Source of the DNA: Rhynchopus euleeides | Taxonomy: Eukaryota; Euglenozoa; Diplonemea; Diplonemida; Diplonemidae | Length of the DNA: 64,000 bases | Direction: 5' to 3' | NCBI GenBank assembly: GCA_963210315.1 | Contig: OY723248.1 | Span: 1,442,727 to 1,506,726 of the forward strand | The notes under the pieces: generated by a model | Databases searched by the model: none | Seen by the model: the letters and a program-made list of their open reading frames with translations, nothing else | What the model was told of the DNA's origin: nothing | Position numbers and translations under genes: made by a program | In this document: positions 11,018 to 21,942 of the stretch, one piece after another | Layout of the letters: each line of letters begins with the position of its first letter | Numbering within the stretch: position 1 is the stretch's first letter

Positions 11018-12431
11018 ATTGTGGTGTGGCGTCTTTCCTTCATCCAGTGTATCCCCAGTCCCCGCAAAAACCCAGTGGTGTACCCCATCCGTGTATTCAG
11101 TTTTGTTCAACTCAGAGGCTATCATGATAGGGCGGTATGTCATGGCGTAGAAGGGCGTGTATCGCATTGTGCGTGTTACGTGCATGCAGTGGAGACTCGC
11201 GTCCAGAGCCATGCGCTCGATGGGGTCTGCACGGATGTACAAAATCTTCGCGTGTGTGTGTGTGCGTGTGTGCAGTGGAGGTCTCAGCAGAGTTTACTCG
11301 GTGTCCCTGCACTACACATAAAAATGTAACGTGCATATGTGGCATGTTTCGGTTCGGGTCAACCTTCTGCGTGTCAGATCCCAGTGTGTGAATAGTGTGA
11401 TTCACAAGATCATATGTGCTTGGGGATACTCTCATCCACCTCTCAAACGCACGTGCCGCCAGGTTGGGCAAGCCACAGCTGGAGGCACTGCCGATACCGC
11501 GCTGCCAGACAAGCCATAACCATGCCAACTGCTCTGGATAGACTCCTCGGTAGACCTGCAGATCAGGGCGCCGGGAGGCCCTCTCGCCCCACTCACATGC
11601 GGGTGCAGTTGGAGAGGTCGAGCCTGCGCCTTACTGAAAGCCAACGCAAAGATAACTGTATATCTACCTTGGTCGCATTGATGCCATCGGGGTGCAATGG
11701 GCTACAGTTCGATCCAGCAGGCCACCCTGCAGCGCGCGTTCCTTGTGCCCCTCCCTCTGTCGGCTGTTCCCTGTCAGCGCTCACAATATGGGGCCTCCAA
11801 ACAGATGCGCCCCATCCTAGGTGCTGCCCCACCCTCCCCCCACCCCCGGAAACAGAATGTCAAGAGTGCCACCCCCACAACCCCACCCCCCAACCCCTCC
11901 CCACGTGCTGAAGGGAATGGCATCTCTCTGCGTTTCCCTCCTCTCTCACCTGTACCATCGAATATCACATATACAGGAGGCCATCGATGTGCTCCTGGGT
12001 GCTGGCTGGCTTCTCTTTCCCCATCCAAAAAAATCACCGCCCCTCATGCCTTGGCAAGCCCTGCTGTCTGAAGGTGTTCCTCTGTGATGTTCACTCATCG
12101 ACCTGACGTGATGCTGTTCTTCTGGACCACACTATCCTCACCACCGCCACCACCGCCCCCCCTGAAAGAAATGAGCGCCTTCCTGACAACAATAGCGCAT
12201 GATGAATCCCGTCCGACAGTATTAGTTTCCCGTGCATGCCCCACCTCCCCCCCCCCCCACCCCAGCCTTCCCCAAAATCGCTGCTTGATGAGGCCTTCGC
12301 CCTGTGTCAGTGAAGGGAGGTGATGCGTCTGGGGGGCGGGGGGCACACCACGGATATACACACCCCCTCTACATAACCCTCCCACGCAAAAACACTCAGC
12401 ATCCCATTCCCAGGAGCACTACACCCTGCGC
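11018..12431. other. Intergenic between first and second genes
   Basis: C-rich tracts (11830-11900, 12241-12262) and a short (GT)n run near 11250. A small ATG-initiated frame at 11522 has some coding character but no clear continuation. CCCATTCCCAG at 12403-12413 is an acceptor-like site 18 bases before the next ATG. Confidence 0.4.
12403..12413 (+). other. Acceptor-like site before the coiled-coil gene
   Basis: CCCATTCCCAG, followed 18 bases later by the first ATG, which is the gene start at 12432. Confidence 0.4.
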
Positions 12432-13571
12432 ATGCAGGCGCCCCTCCTTGGCGGGGCTGCCGATGCGGGCGGCACCTCCGGCTCAGAGGCTCTGGTCACC
12501 GCTGTGGGGTGGCAGCTGCGCGAGGAGGAGCAGGTGAAGGAGGAGCTGGAGGCGCAGGAGGCGGATAACACGCAGTCGGCGGGGCATGCCGCTGCGCAGA
12601 TCCGCAGCATTCGGGAATATAAGGCGGTGTGCCAGCGCATCATCGACGCGGAGGGCCAGCTCTCTGCAAAGCGCGCATTCCAGGTGGAGCTCAGCCTGGA
12701 GAACGCACTCCTTCATGCCGAGGATGGCTCCAACCGTCGGCAGATCATGGCCTTACTCGCCCTGTCGCAGGAGGGCGCGCCTGCCGCCCAGCTGATGCCG
12801 CAGCATTTGGTGGAGGATATGTCGATCTGCTGCACCGAGAAGAAGGCAGCCCTGCAGAAGGCCATCCACGACGCTGCCGCGCAGGCGTCTGAAGAGGATG
12901 CCTTCTTCGAAAGGGTGCTTGCATCGCAGCGGCAGAGCCACGCCTTCCAGCTGGAGAGGGCGCGCAACCTCGTGCAGGCCCTGCAGGGCTACCGCGAGGA
13001 GGAGGCCCTGCAGAACGCCGACCTGACCCGCTTCCTCAATGTGCTGGAGGCAGGGACTGCGGGGAGGACAGTCGCAGCGGATGACACGGTGCAGCGCCTG
13101 CAGCTGCAGGTGGAGGAGAGGCGGCAGGTGCTGGGCCTGGAGCAGGGCAGGCGCGATGCGGAGCTCGGGGACCTGCGGCGGCGCGTGATGTACACACTCG
13201 GGGGGGTGGAGCGGGTGGCGGGTGCGGCGTGTGTGCAGGCGAAGCGGGTGAAGGTGGTTGCCGCGCAGCAGGCGCTGTCGGCGCACCGCGTTGAGGAGAA
13301 GCAGTCCGCTGCGCTGCGCGCGCAGAAGGTTGCAGCGCTGAAGAAGAAGATTGCGTCGCTGTCGCAGCGCCTCCACACCCTGCAGCACGCAGAGAGCCTG
13401 CCGCACGACCTCAATGCCATCCGCGCTGCCCTCTACGAGGCTGAGGAGAGGCTCGGCGCCTCGGACTGCACCCTGGCACGCGGCAGGGTTGCGCGGCACT
13501 GCCGTGAGGCAGCTGCCTATGGAATCAGGCATCAGCCACGCCCAAAATCTCCCCGCCTGGTCTACAACTGA
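12432..13571 (+). CDS. Coiled-coil protein, unrecognised
   Basis: Single-exon gene of 379 codons. From about residue 28 to 350 it is almost entirely charged helix with heptad-like spacing, rich in Glu, Gln, Arg, Ala and Leu (for example around REEEQVKEELEAQEA and QKVAALKKKIASLSQRLHTL). This indicates a long coiled coil with short breaks near residues 112-120 and 208-218. There is no signal peptide, membrane segment or catalytic motif. The C-terminus is basic and proline-containing. The start is the first ATG after the acceptor-like AG. Proteins of this type are commonly cytoskeletal or axonemal in flagellates, but nothing here identifies a family. Codon use and GC content match the neighbouring genes, which supports it being real. 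Confidence 0.8.
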   Translation: MQAPLLGGAADAGGTSGSEALVTAVGWQLREEEQVKEELEAQEADNTQSAGHAAAQIRSIREYKAVCQRIIDAEGQLSAKRAFQVELSLENALLHAEDGSNRRQIMALLALSQEGAPAAQLMPQHLVEDMSICCTEKKAALQKAIHDAAAQASEEDAFFERVLASQRQSHAFQLERARNLVQALQGYREEEALQNADLTRFLNVLEAGTAGRTVAADDTVQRLQLQVEERRQVLGLEQGRRDAELGDLRRRVMYTLGGVERVAGAACVQAKRVKVVAAQQALSAHRVEEKQSAALRAQKVAALKKKIASLSQRLHTLQHAESLPHDLNAIRAALYEAEERLGASDCTLARGRVARHCREAAAYGIRHQPRPKSPRLVYN

Positions 13572-14129
13572 ATGCCAAACGAGGGACAGAGGTCATGACA
13601 ACAACCCCAAGTGGGTGTGTGTGCTTCCTAGAGGTGTGAAGAGTTGTGTCGGCCTGCCCCTGCTGCGTTGGTTTTGCAACAAGATTTGCGTTGTGGGGTC
13701 TTCTCGTTCTGAGGTTGTTCAGGATTTAATCCGACGGGAGGGCAGCCGCCGGAGGGAGGAGGTGCTGATGGTGTTGACTGCAACGCCTGTGGGGTGGTTC
13801 CTTCTCGGTGTAGCTTGGGTGTGGTGGGATGTTTGAAAGACACACGCAGGCCTGCAGTGTGCATAGATGCCTAGAGTAGAGACGCCGTGGCGTCGAGAGG
13901 GTGCTATCCGCAGGGGCACCCAGTGGAGGGATTCAGCCCACACACCCACCCGCCACCCCACACACCCCTCAACCCGACTATCATACGCAAAAGGTTAACG
14001 CAACAGTGCAGCTTGCATCCCTCAGGGGCTGTGGCTGCACTGCTCCAACATGATGTGAACTACACTAGATGCATGCACACTCCACTCCGCACATGCATTC
14101 CTCTCCCGCAGGACCCTTACACATCAGCC
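13572..14129. other. Intergenic with 5' acceptor-like site
   Basis: No gene seen. CCTCTCCCGCAG at 14100-14111 precedes the next start codon by 18 bases. Confidence 0.45.
14100..14111 (+). other. Acceptor-like site before the ubiquitin-like/ankyrin gene
   Basis: CCTCTCCCGCAG, with the first downstream ATG at 14130. This site is the reason for preferring 14130 over the longer upstream open frame, which has no coding composition. Confidence 0.45.
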
Positions 14130-14960
14130 ATGTCGATGCAGGTGTACTGCCAGCATGGGTCAGAGCTGTACTGCATCGACACCGACCCCGATGACACCGT
14201 CGGTGGGCTCAAGGAGGCGATTTACCGGACACTCCGCCTGACGGTTGAGAACAGGTGTCTGGTGCACGACTCTGTTGAGCTGGATGACGATGATGTGCTT
14301 CTGTGCGACACGGCCATCCTTCCGGAGAGCACTGTGGAGATTGTGATGTCGGAGAAGGAGGTGGCACGGATGCAGCTGCGTGAGATGAGCATCAAGCGCA
14401 ACTTCAAGTCTGTAGCCCACGCCGCCGAGACGGGGAACGTGCACCACCTGCAGCTGCTGCACACTGCAGGGGTTGACGTGTTCCAGCAGGAGCGCGACAC
14501 CACTGCGCTGCTCCTCGGCCTGGCGCACCCTGAGGTGCGTGACTACCTCCTAGCGCTCCTCGGCAGGTCAGGTGCGTCTTACGTCAATCAGGGCGACAGC
14601 CGAGGCAGCCCTGCGCTGATGCACGCCTGCTGGCAGGGCGACCTGCAGCTGGTGGAGGCCTTGGTTGCCGCAGGCGCGGATCCCTGCGTGCAGAACCAGG
14701 ATCGTGACACGCCCCTGATATGGGCTGCCATGAATGGGCACTCCCATATCCTGACCTTCCTGAACCCGCTTGTTGCGAAAAACCCCGACTGGCTGGAGAC
14801 GCGGCGCCAGGCAAAGGGTGCGGTGCAGGCGGCCAAGGCGTTCCAACAATACCACGTGGTGGAGTACCTTGAGCAGCGCGCTGCGGAGGCGAGGTCGAAG
14901 CACACTGACCCGTGTGCCGTGTCGGTAAAACGTGCTGTGAAGCAGAAGACCCGGAAGTGA
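14130..14960 (+). CDS. Ubiquitin-like domain and ankyrin-repeat protein
   Basis: Single-exon gene of 276 codons. Residues 1-75 look like a ubiquitin-fold domain: a first strand (MQVYCQHGSELYCID), a VGGLKEAIYRTLRL helix with hydrophobic spacing as in ubiquitin, and a late strand (STVEIVMSE). No C-terminal GG follows, so it is an integral domain, not a modifier. Residues about 90-215 carry ankyrin repeats. The clearest are at 159-185 (ALMHACWQGDLQLVEALV and GADP) and 191-213 (DTPLIWAAMNGHSHILTFL). The C-terminus is basic. It probably acts as a protein-interaction adaptor. The same pairing occurs in several protein families, so no orthologue is claimed. It is third in a same-strand run of three intronless genes. 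Confidence 0.8.
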   Translation: MSMQVYCQHGSELYCIDTDPDDTVGGLKEAIYRTLRLTVENRCLVHDSVELDDDDVLLCDTAILPESTVEIVMSEKEVARMQLREMSIKRNFKSVAHAAETGNVHHLQLLHTAGVDVFQQERDTTALLLGLAHPEVRDYLLALLGRSGASYVNQGDSRGSPALMHACWQGDLQLVEALVAAGADPCVQNQDRDTPLIWAAMNGHSHILTFLNPLVAKNPDWLETRRQAKGAVQAAKAFQQYHVVEYLEQRAAEARSKHTDPCAVSVKRAVKQKTRK

Positions 14961-15767
14961 TGGGGCTTGGCAGTCACGGTGACGGCGGACCGCATAACTG
15001 GCTTGCTTCAAGGGATGTCGCCACTGCAAAGTATAGGGTGTGAGGGAGAGGGGTGAGACCAAAGAGGGGAGGGGTGTTTGGGTCACACGGCGTATCAGCC
15101 AGACACCGCAGGCTGACCTAACCCCAACATCAGCCAGAAGCAGTATACTTTCTGTCCTTAGCCCCTGCCGTCTCCGCCCTGCCCCTTTCGTTGTGGCCCG
15201 CAACACACGCCCACTCTCTGAGGGAACTGTTTCCAGTTTCCTGAAGAGAAGTGTTTTCCGAGGCGAACGCACAACCGTCAGTCATCTCTGGGTTGTGACC
15301 TGCGGCCTCACCGAGCAGTCCCCTCTGTGTGACTCAGGGGGCATGTGGTTGGGCGAATAGAACCATGCAATCAGACGGGAGGAGTTGTGTTGCTGAACGA
15401 ACCCCATAATGTATGATTCTAGTTGCCCCCTCCACCCCCACCCCACTCCCTCCCAGCAAACTGTGCCAAAGCCGTGTCAATTGCGACACCTATATTGCGA
15501 GAGCTCTCGCCTTTCTGCTAGGGAGACTTTCAGCGGAAAAGGAGGCCTCAATAAAACCCCCTCCCTCCCCCGCCCCCACCCCGGCCCCCGACCGGCCAGG
15601 CCAGCACACCGAACCAAAAGCTCCTTCAGCAAATCCACGCTCGCGGGGTAGGACTTCTTTCCTGGGATGCTGTCGTGCCTGAGGGGGGATGGGACCGTCT
15701 CAATCAGTTGGGTTCGTCGGTTACGGGATGGGGGGAGGGGTGGGGGGGGCAAGGCTGGCAGCAAATT
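14961..15767. other. Intergenic, nothing recognised
   Basis: Unique DNA downstream of the ankyrin gene with C-rich patches. No gene or repeat boundary was found. Confidence 0.4.
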
Positions 15768-16580
15768 TTTACTGCACTTTACTGCACTTTATTATACTGC
15801 ATTTTACTGCATTTTATTGTATTTTATTTTCCGGATTTTTGGATAAAGTGCATGGTCCTGAGTGGTGCCTTGGGCTTCGCATACGTACAGCTGGGAGGAC
15901 CACTATGGACAGGCCAAATGCTGGAGTCACACCCACTTTACAGAGGTGCAGCCACGTCTGCAAGTTTGCGGACAGCCGCAAACCCGCAGAAGATGGCAAA
16001 AAGTACCGCTCCTGCACGGAGGTTCTCCTGAAGGTCACAGGGACGCACCAAGGCTCCGGCAGAGAATGCAGGCCGGGATGGATGTGCCCTGCCTATGTTG
16101 GGTCGGTGGGTTAGCAGGACCTGATCGGTGCGGCCTCCGCCTGGCTTCAGTCCTGCTTTGAGTGCTTTCAGTCCGCTCTGATGTCCAGCCTCCCCGAACG
16201 GGATGGTGAAGAACCCGTACGCCAGATCAGCTCAGCTGTACAACGTCCGAGGAAGGTGGACTGCCCACCGCACACCGCCGTGCTGGTCCGCCCTGCTGCG
16301 CCTGCGGTGCTGGGGTGCGCCTGCTGCCTGATTGGCCCCGGCGCTCGGAAGCAGCATCAAGCATGCCGAACAGCAGCAGGGCGGGCCTGGCGGGGGTACT
16401 GCCTTGGTGGCCTTGTGTTGGCCAGAGTGGGCGGATCAGGGTCCCCTGGCACGGCAGGTCAGCGTCCTGCCCACCGTCACGCCGAGCCACCCCTACAACA
16501 CGCTCTCCTGCACTTTATTGCACTTTACTGCATTTTACTGCACTTTACTGCATTTTATTGCACTTTATTTTATTTTATGT
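15768..16580. repeat. Segment flanked by TTTACTGCA direct repeats, with coding-like remnant
   Basis: Two runs of alternating ACTGCACTTT and ACTGCATTTT (15768-15830 and 16508-16580), in the same orientation, bracket about 680 bp. The interior shows short protein-like stretches in more than one frame and is not an intact gene. It could be a decayed mobile element; its class cannot be told from sequence alone. Confidence 0.4.
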
Positions 16581-17332
16581 TTTTTATTTTTAAAATGCAG
16601 CATTTGTCCAGCCTTGGGGGGGGGGGTAGGCAAAATCTTAAGGGGTGAACATTACGGGATTTTTCACATAGGCGAGGAACACGCACAAAATGGCTGTGAA
16701 CTTGAAACCCCGGCCCCTGGGAGTATTTGGGGGCGGTCTGGGTGGTTTTTGGGGGTATTTGGCCACTTCTGAGCCAATCCGTGACCATGTTCAAAAAATT
16801 GTAGTGGTTTGGTTCCGGCCCCCTCATTTGAACCCCCCTCCCGACCCCGTCCCGCCCTACTTGCTCGCAACATACCGCCTTTTCGTTTCCTGAGTGGGCA
16901 CTGCTGCCTTCGGTTCAAATTGGGAGCGCAGGAACGTGACAAGCTTGGGAAGGAGTGCCTTCTCAGTACTTTCTCCGCTGTTGTGTTCTGCTGCAAGCGC
17001 GCACGCTTCTGCAGCAGGCATTCAATCTGGCTTCGTTCGGAATTCGGCCTCTTCCAAACCCCTGTGGACATCCTTCGCTGCAGAGGCAGATGGGATAGCC
17101 TTCTTCCTGAACATGCCTGAACATGTTCAATTCTTCAGCAGAATGAGTCACTGGCACACCGGTGAGTGCCTTGTTGTGCTTGAACTGTGCCATCTGTGCT
17201 GCGCGGTGACTATTGAGATCAGTGAGGACATTTGGTCCGACAGGTTCCCACATGATGACTCACAGAAACCATTTATCGCGGGGACCGCGACAGCTTCGCC
17301 GTGGCCACGCACCTCATCCTTGTCTGCAGGGT
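16581..17332. other. Intergenic, nothing recognised
   Basis: Contains a poly-G tract near 16617 and otherwise unique DNA. No supportable gene. Confidence 0.4.
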
Positions 17333-17666
17333 GGCCAGGATGTCCGGGATATACCGGGTGGGGAGGTGGAAACGGGAGGACCCGAGCTGTCAGATATCCC
17401 GCCTGGGTAGGACATGTCCTCCCCCCCCGGGAGGACATGAGTCCTCCCGCGGGAGGACTCATGCCCTCCCGGGAGATGGTGTGTCAAAAAATATGAAAAA
17501 TGCCGTTGTCCAACGGTTTTTGACCCCACAGGACATCCCCCGGGAGGACTCCTCCCGGGGGGGAGGACATGGCCTTCCCGGGCGGGATATCTGACAGCTC
17601 ATGTCCTCCCGGGGCAGCTCCCTCCGTTGTCCACCTCCCACCCGGGATATCCCGGACATCCTGGCC
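17333..17666. mobile_element. Short foldback palindrome (GGCCAGGATGTCC ends)
   Basis: A 334-bp imperfect palindrome. GGCCAGGATGTCCGGGATAT at the left is matched by its reverse complement ending at 17666, and the arms continue through GGTGGGAGGTGGA and repeated GGAGGACAT blocks. The middle has smaller palindromes of CCTCCCGGGAGG type. No target duplication is evident. Non-coding, probably a MITE or foldback element. Confidence 0.65.
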
Positions 17667-17776
17667 GCCGTGTAGAAGTGGACCTGGGTGACCCCTATGC
17701 ATTCGACGGAGGGCACGTCAGAAAGCCCCCCGAGTGACGCCCTTGCATGCGCGGACACATACCAGGCTTTGTTGAC

Positions 17777-18136
17777 AATATCGGTCGAAACCTGACAGAA
17801 CACCCGCTGAAATGTCACCTTTTTGGCCCAATAGTGCTCAGATGCCTCATCAGAGGCGGCGGAACGTGGTCCATGACGTGGTATTTCGATGATGCAGGTG
17901 ACGGGGTGATTGGGAGACTCAGCCGGGGAGGGGTTCGGTACCAAACCACTACAAAATTTTCAGCATTGCATTTCAGCCCCGTTCCGGGCCACCAAAGTGG
18001 GTGTCTCACACCCAGGGACGGTTTTTGGGGTGGTCTGGCCACTTTTTCAGCATTTTTGGGGGGTTTCTGTCCGAAAATTGCCTATGTCGAAAAATGTCGT
18101 AATGTTTACGTTTTTTGGTACCTTAAGACGGCCCCT
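17777..18136 (+). repeat. Dispersed repeat family D, copy 2
   Basis: Second copy of the repeat at 1205-1562, same orientation, ending in CGGCCCCTAGGGG. The site beside it is occupied by a different TA-flanked element (18150-19295). Confidence 0.85.
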
Positions 18137-18149
18137 AGGGGGGGGGGTA

Positions 18150-19295
18150 GGGGGGTCAAATGCCCCCCTTTTACGTGGATAAACACGATTTTTCAAAAAA
18201 CCGGCGCAGAGGCCCCAAAGCCCCCGTAAACCCTCCAAACCCCCCCAGATCGGTCCGGAAACCCATCGAACCCCACTTTTCCACCATTCCGGGCACCTCA
18301 GGTGCCCGAATTGGGGTACCTAAATTTTGTGCCACCGTTTGGTACCGTACAGTGCCACTGTGTGGGAGGTTGGAAAAGAAAATGCCCCAACACACCACAT
18401 CTGAGGGTTGCAATGCATGTTGCTTGCCAACCACGTCATCCGGTGGGTGTCAGGCGCTATGTAGGTGGCATTAGCCAGGTCTTCGATGAGTTCTGGCTTG
18501 TATATGTACCTCCCTGCCTGCGGCACAGGCACTGCCTTTGTCCCCCACACCAGCCACAGAGAGCGTATTGTACTCGGTCCACGGTTGCTGATTCATTGTG
18601 ATGCATTGTATCCTCGAGTGAACGTCACACACTAGTGGCACCACCACCCGCCATCCGAGAGCTGTATTGGCTTTGCGCGCTTCCGTTGCATTCACCTCGC
18701 CACGCATATTGCACTGTTCAGTACCAGTGCTCCTGGGCCAGGCAAAGTAGACCGCAGCAACTACCAATTCTGGCACAATGGGTACCACGACAGCGCACTT
18801 CATGTGTTCCCGGAATGTACAGCTCGTGTTGCAACAGTCGTTGTCAACACATCCCGGTTGTGGAGCACTGCTGCACAGGAATCACACGACCATCTGGACT
18901 TGTTCCGTACCTACAGGCAGCTCCCGGTGCATGGTGGCAGGGAGGTATGTATACAAGCCAGAACACATCGAAGACCTGGCTAATGCCACCTACATAGCGC
19001 CTGACACCCACCGGATGACGTGGTTGGCAAGCAACATGCATTGCAACCCTCAGATGTGGTGTGTTGGGGCATTTTCTTTTCCAACCTCCCACACAGTGGC
19101 ACTGTACGGTACCAAACGGTGGCACAAAATGTAGGTACCCCAATTCGGGCACCTGAGGTGCCCGGAATGGTGGAAAAGTGGGGTTCGATGGGTTTCCGGA
19201 CCGATCTGGGGGGGTTTGGAGGGTTTACGGGGGCTTTGGGGCCTCTGCGCCGGTTTTTTGAAAAATCGTGTTTGTCACCCCCATTTGACCCCCCC
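18150..19295. mobile_element. TA-flanked long-TIR element (GGGGGGTCAAATG ends)
   Basis: 1,146 bp with TA on each side (18148-18149, 19296-19297). The inverted arms are about 370 bp long: 18150-18517 is matched by 18934-19295, with near identity through TTGAAAAACC-, GGTACCCCAATTCGG- and GCAACATGCATTGCAA-type blocks. The loop of about 415 bp (18518-18933) carries no recognisable transposase. A non-autonomous, possibly Tc1/mariner-like foldback. The high arm identity suggests fairly recent insertion or arm conversion. Confidence 0.8.
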
Positions 19296-19469
19296 TAGGG
19301 GGGGGGGGGTGTGAGGTGGGGCGGGGCGGGGCACCTTCCGGTATCTGTATGTGTGTAGTGGCAACACTCTTCTCCCTTCAGGCGTCGAAAGACACCCGAT
19401 AGGTTTCCATTTGCACCACCTTTTGTTATACGCAAACAAAGCAGGGTCACAGGGCAACCCCCCCTAGGG

Positions 19470-19907
19470 CAGTGGTGGCAGCGTACGGCCGTACGGTACG
19501 CGTACGCGTACGCCGTACGCACTTTCTGAAAATCGCGCTGCGTACGCGTACGCAGATTTTGCGTACGGCTGGTATTCCAGGTCTCTCAGCACACAGTAGG
19601 CCACCCAGCGGGTGGCTGGGCCCTGGCCTTTGCTCTTGCCTTTCACAGATGATTCCTTGCCGCGCACGTGGCGAATCACTCGCAACACCTGCAAGTACAC
19701 CCGCAAGCATACTGCAAAAGGTACCACCTCCGACTGGAAGGCTCGAAGGCTGCCCCTGGTACACCTGAGTTCGACTGTCGGATTCGGTGTGCGGCCATGG
19801 CCGTCTCCTGTGCTCCATAGACTGCCGTACGCAGCGCCGTACGCGTACGCGTACGCCGTACGCACTTTTTGAAAATCACGCTGCGTACGCGTACGCAGCC
19901 ACCACTG
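19470..19907. mobile_element. hAT-type MITE with 8-bp target duplication
   Basis: 438 bp, beginning CAGTGGTGGCAGCGTACG and ending with the inverted copy (CGTACGCAGCCACCACTG). It is flanked by perfect 8-bp direct repeats CCCTAGGG (19462-19469 and 19908-19915). CAGTGG-type termini, an 8-bp duplication and subterminal GTACGC motifs in both orientations are the hallmarks of hAT elements. The internal 240 bp has no transposase, so it moves only with help from an autonomous relative. The target lies inside a CCCCCCTAGGGGGG palindrome like those used by the TA-flanked elements nearby. Confidence 0.88.
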
Positions 19908-20139
19908 CCCTAGGGGGGGGGGGGCGGGGCGGGTGAGATTACCCCTGCGTGTGGGGCCCGGTTCAGTTTTTTTTGAAAAAAAATGTCCTCTCGGGAAAAG
20001 GAAGTGTCGCTGCCACATCTCCCCACTCCCCAACCCCTCCCAGTGAAGGGGCTATCGTTCTACTTCCTTCTATTTCTACTTCAATGCCAACCTGCCGCCA
20101 CACCACACCCCACCCCCACACACACCATTGTGCATTGAT

Positions 20140-21329
20140 CATAGATGTACCGCCCTTGGAAAAAAAAGGGCAAAAAGGGCGCCCCAGGGGCACTTCGCCC
20201 TTTTTCGAAAAAGGGCTCCTGAGGGGCGAATCTACCGCTTAAAAACGGGCAAAAAGGGCGAAAAATGGCCGAAAAAAAAGGGCGTTCCTCAAAAAAGGGC
20301 GGGTCAGGGGCGGAAAAATGGGGGTTTTCTGGGTGGGCTACTGGACTTTATTTGGGCACACTGAGGTGCCTTGCGCCACGTGGCGCACGGCAGCGAACGC
20401 CTTGGCAAGTGGGTGTCTCCCAAGGCAAAAATGAGTGAACGGGCAGCATGCCGTTCCACATTTTTGGTCTCTGGATCAACAAACGAGAGCGCACCACAGG
20501 TCTCGGCATTATCTGCTTTGAGAACCTCTGCATGGACAGGAACCGGAAGCCCCCCTGTGTAGGAGTGCTTCAGCAGAGACGAACATGTCGTCACGGTGGC
20601 GCTTCAGGCGTGTGCCGAGCTATATGTCGACACACACCTTCCCGGTGGGGCTCCAGGCATTTGCCGAGCTAGTGTATTGTATCAACTGTTATAACAATAA
20701 TGAGAAAACATACATGGGCCAGGGCTGGGGTCAGGGGAATGGGCTGTTCAGTGGAGGTTCTGAGTGCGGCCGCCGGCTCTCATTTCTCACAGATTCAGAA
20801 TCCTTAGGAAATCGATAAATTTTGGCCGCAAAAAGACGACACCACCGAAAATTCACCCAAAAACGTCGAGATACCTGTTTCTGGGCCTATTTTGCACCCA
20901 GAAACACGTTTTTGAGCCTCTGTGAAAAATCCGATTTTTTCAGATTTTTCGCGATTTTCGCATTGTCCTCGCCCAGCCAAAAAATCGATTTTTGGCTGGG
21001 AAATGCAGGGAAATGCAAAAAATCAACGAATTACGCCGTTTTAACCCCTTTCGTGCACTTTTTGGTCCTACAAGGGGGAATATGGGGTGTTGGGCCCCCC
21101 TACGACTTGTGTTTTTTTTTGGCTGAGGCGCCCCTGAAACGCCCCTGAGGCGCCCTTCAGGAGCCCCTGAAACGCCCCTCAGGAGCCCCTGAAACGCCCT
21201 TTTTTTTTCCAGGGGCGTTTCAAGGGCGTTTCAGGGGCTAAGGAAAAGTTTCACGGGCGAAACGCCATTTTTGACCAATTTTTTTCCCGCCCTTTTTGCC
21301 CTTTTTTTTCCAAGGGCGGTACATCTATG
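20140..21329. mobile_element. 6-bp-TSD TIR element (CATAGATGTACCGCCC ends)
   Basis: 1,190 bp with a perfect 42-bp terminal inverted repeat starting CATAGATGTACCGCCCTTGG. It is flanked by direct ATTGAT repeats (20134-20139, 21330-21335). Inside, 21123-21230 is a short tandem array of CCCCTGAAACGCC and CAGGAGC units. A minus-strand stretch at 20304-20594 has some protein-like sequence but no known domain. Non-autonomous. Its ends and duplication length match the element at 34639-36248, suggesting a shared transposase. Confidence 0.85.
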
Positions 21330-21335
21330 ATTGAT

Positions 21336-21942
21336 CTGCCTTGTCCAACATATCTGGTGGAGTGACTACAAAGGACTAACATTGCAAGAATGTGCTGGGC
21401 GGCTTACTTTTCCATTCACTCTCGGCGATCAAAACCCCCCCACCTCCCCCCCACACACACACACACACGGAGCAAGGGGGCGATATATACCGCCTTTTTT
21501 ATTGATTTCACGTGTCAGTGTTTGACTTTTTCGCAACTTTATTTCTTCCTTTTCTCCCTCTCCAACCCCACCCGTGACACCACCAGGGTTTAGCTAGCCC
21601 TGGTCCGATTATCCCCGGTTCTTCGCTGAAGAGACGCGGCCGGGGGGAGGGGTACGAAGAGTACGCGTCGAAACCGGTGTCACGTCGTGTTGGGGAATCC
21701 TTCGGGAGTGCGATACTGAAGGGGAGGTGCTACTGCCCGTGCAGGGCGACACCGCCTTAAAACTTTATAACCACACACACACACGGGGGTGGGCTATGAT
21801 CCGCGCAGGATCTCCCCACACAAAACGTGGTCACCACACACACACACGCCACACAGGGAGGTGTGAGTGATTCTCCTCGCTTGATCCCCACCACTGCTCA
21901 CCCAACCCACCCACCCCCCAACACCCCCTTTCCGACCCACCC
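21336..21942. other. Intergenic upstream of the PCH2-like gene
   Basis: Two short (AC)n runs (21451-21468, 21772-21784 and again near 21838) and a C-rich leader (21893-21941) directly before the start codon. No gene seen. Confidence 0.5.

Noticed and set aside
11414-11911. Possible small gene starting at 11522
   Set aside because: A short stretch after the ATG looks coding-like, but it lacks a credible continuation, splice donor or domain.
10187-15272. Long minus-strand open frames opposite the three genes
   Set aside because: They are shadows of the GC-rich + strand genes. Their products are Arg/Ala/Leu-rich without domains.
15768-16580. Retroelement bounded by direct repeats
   Set aside because: The flanking runs are simple ACTGCATTTT repeats of different length with no terminal signature, and no recognisable element domain lies between them.
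21595-21680. Possible tRNA or structured RNA around CCAGGGTTTAGCTAGCCCTGG
   Set aside because: A local stem exists, but no cloverleaf with D, anticodon and T arms can be formed. No tRNA was found anywhere in the window.
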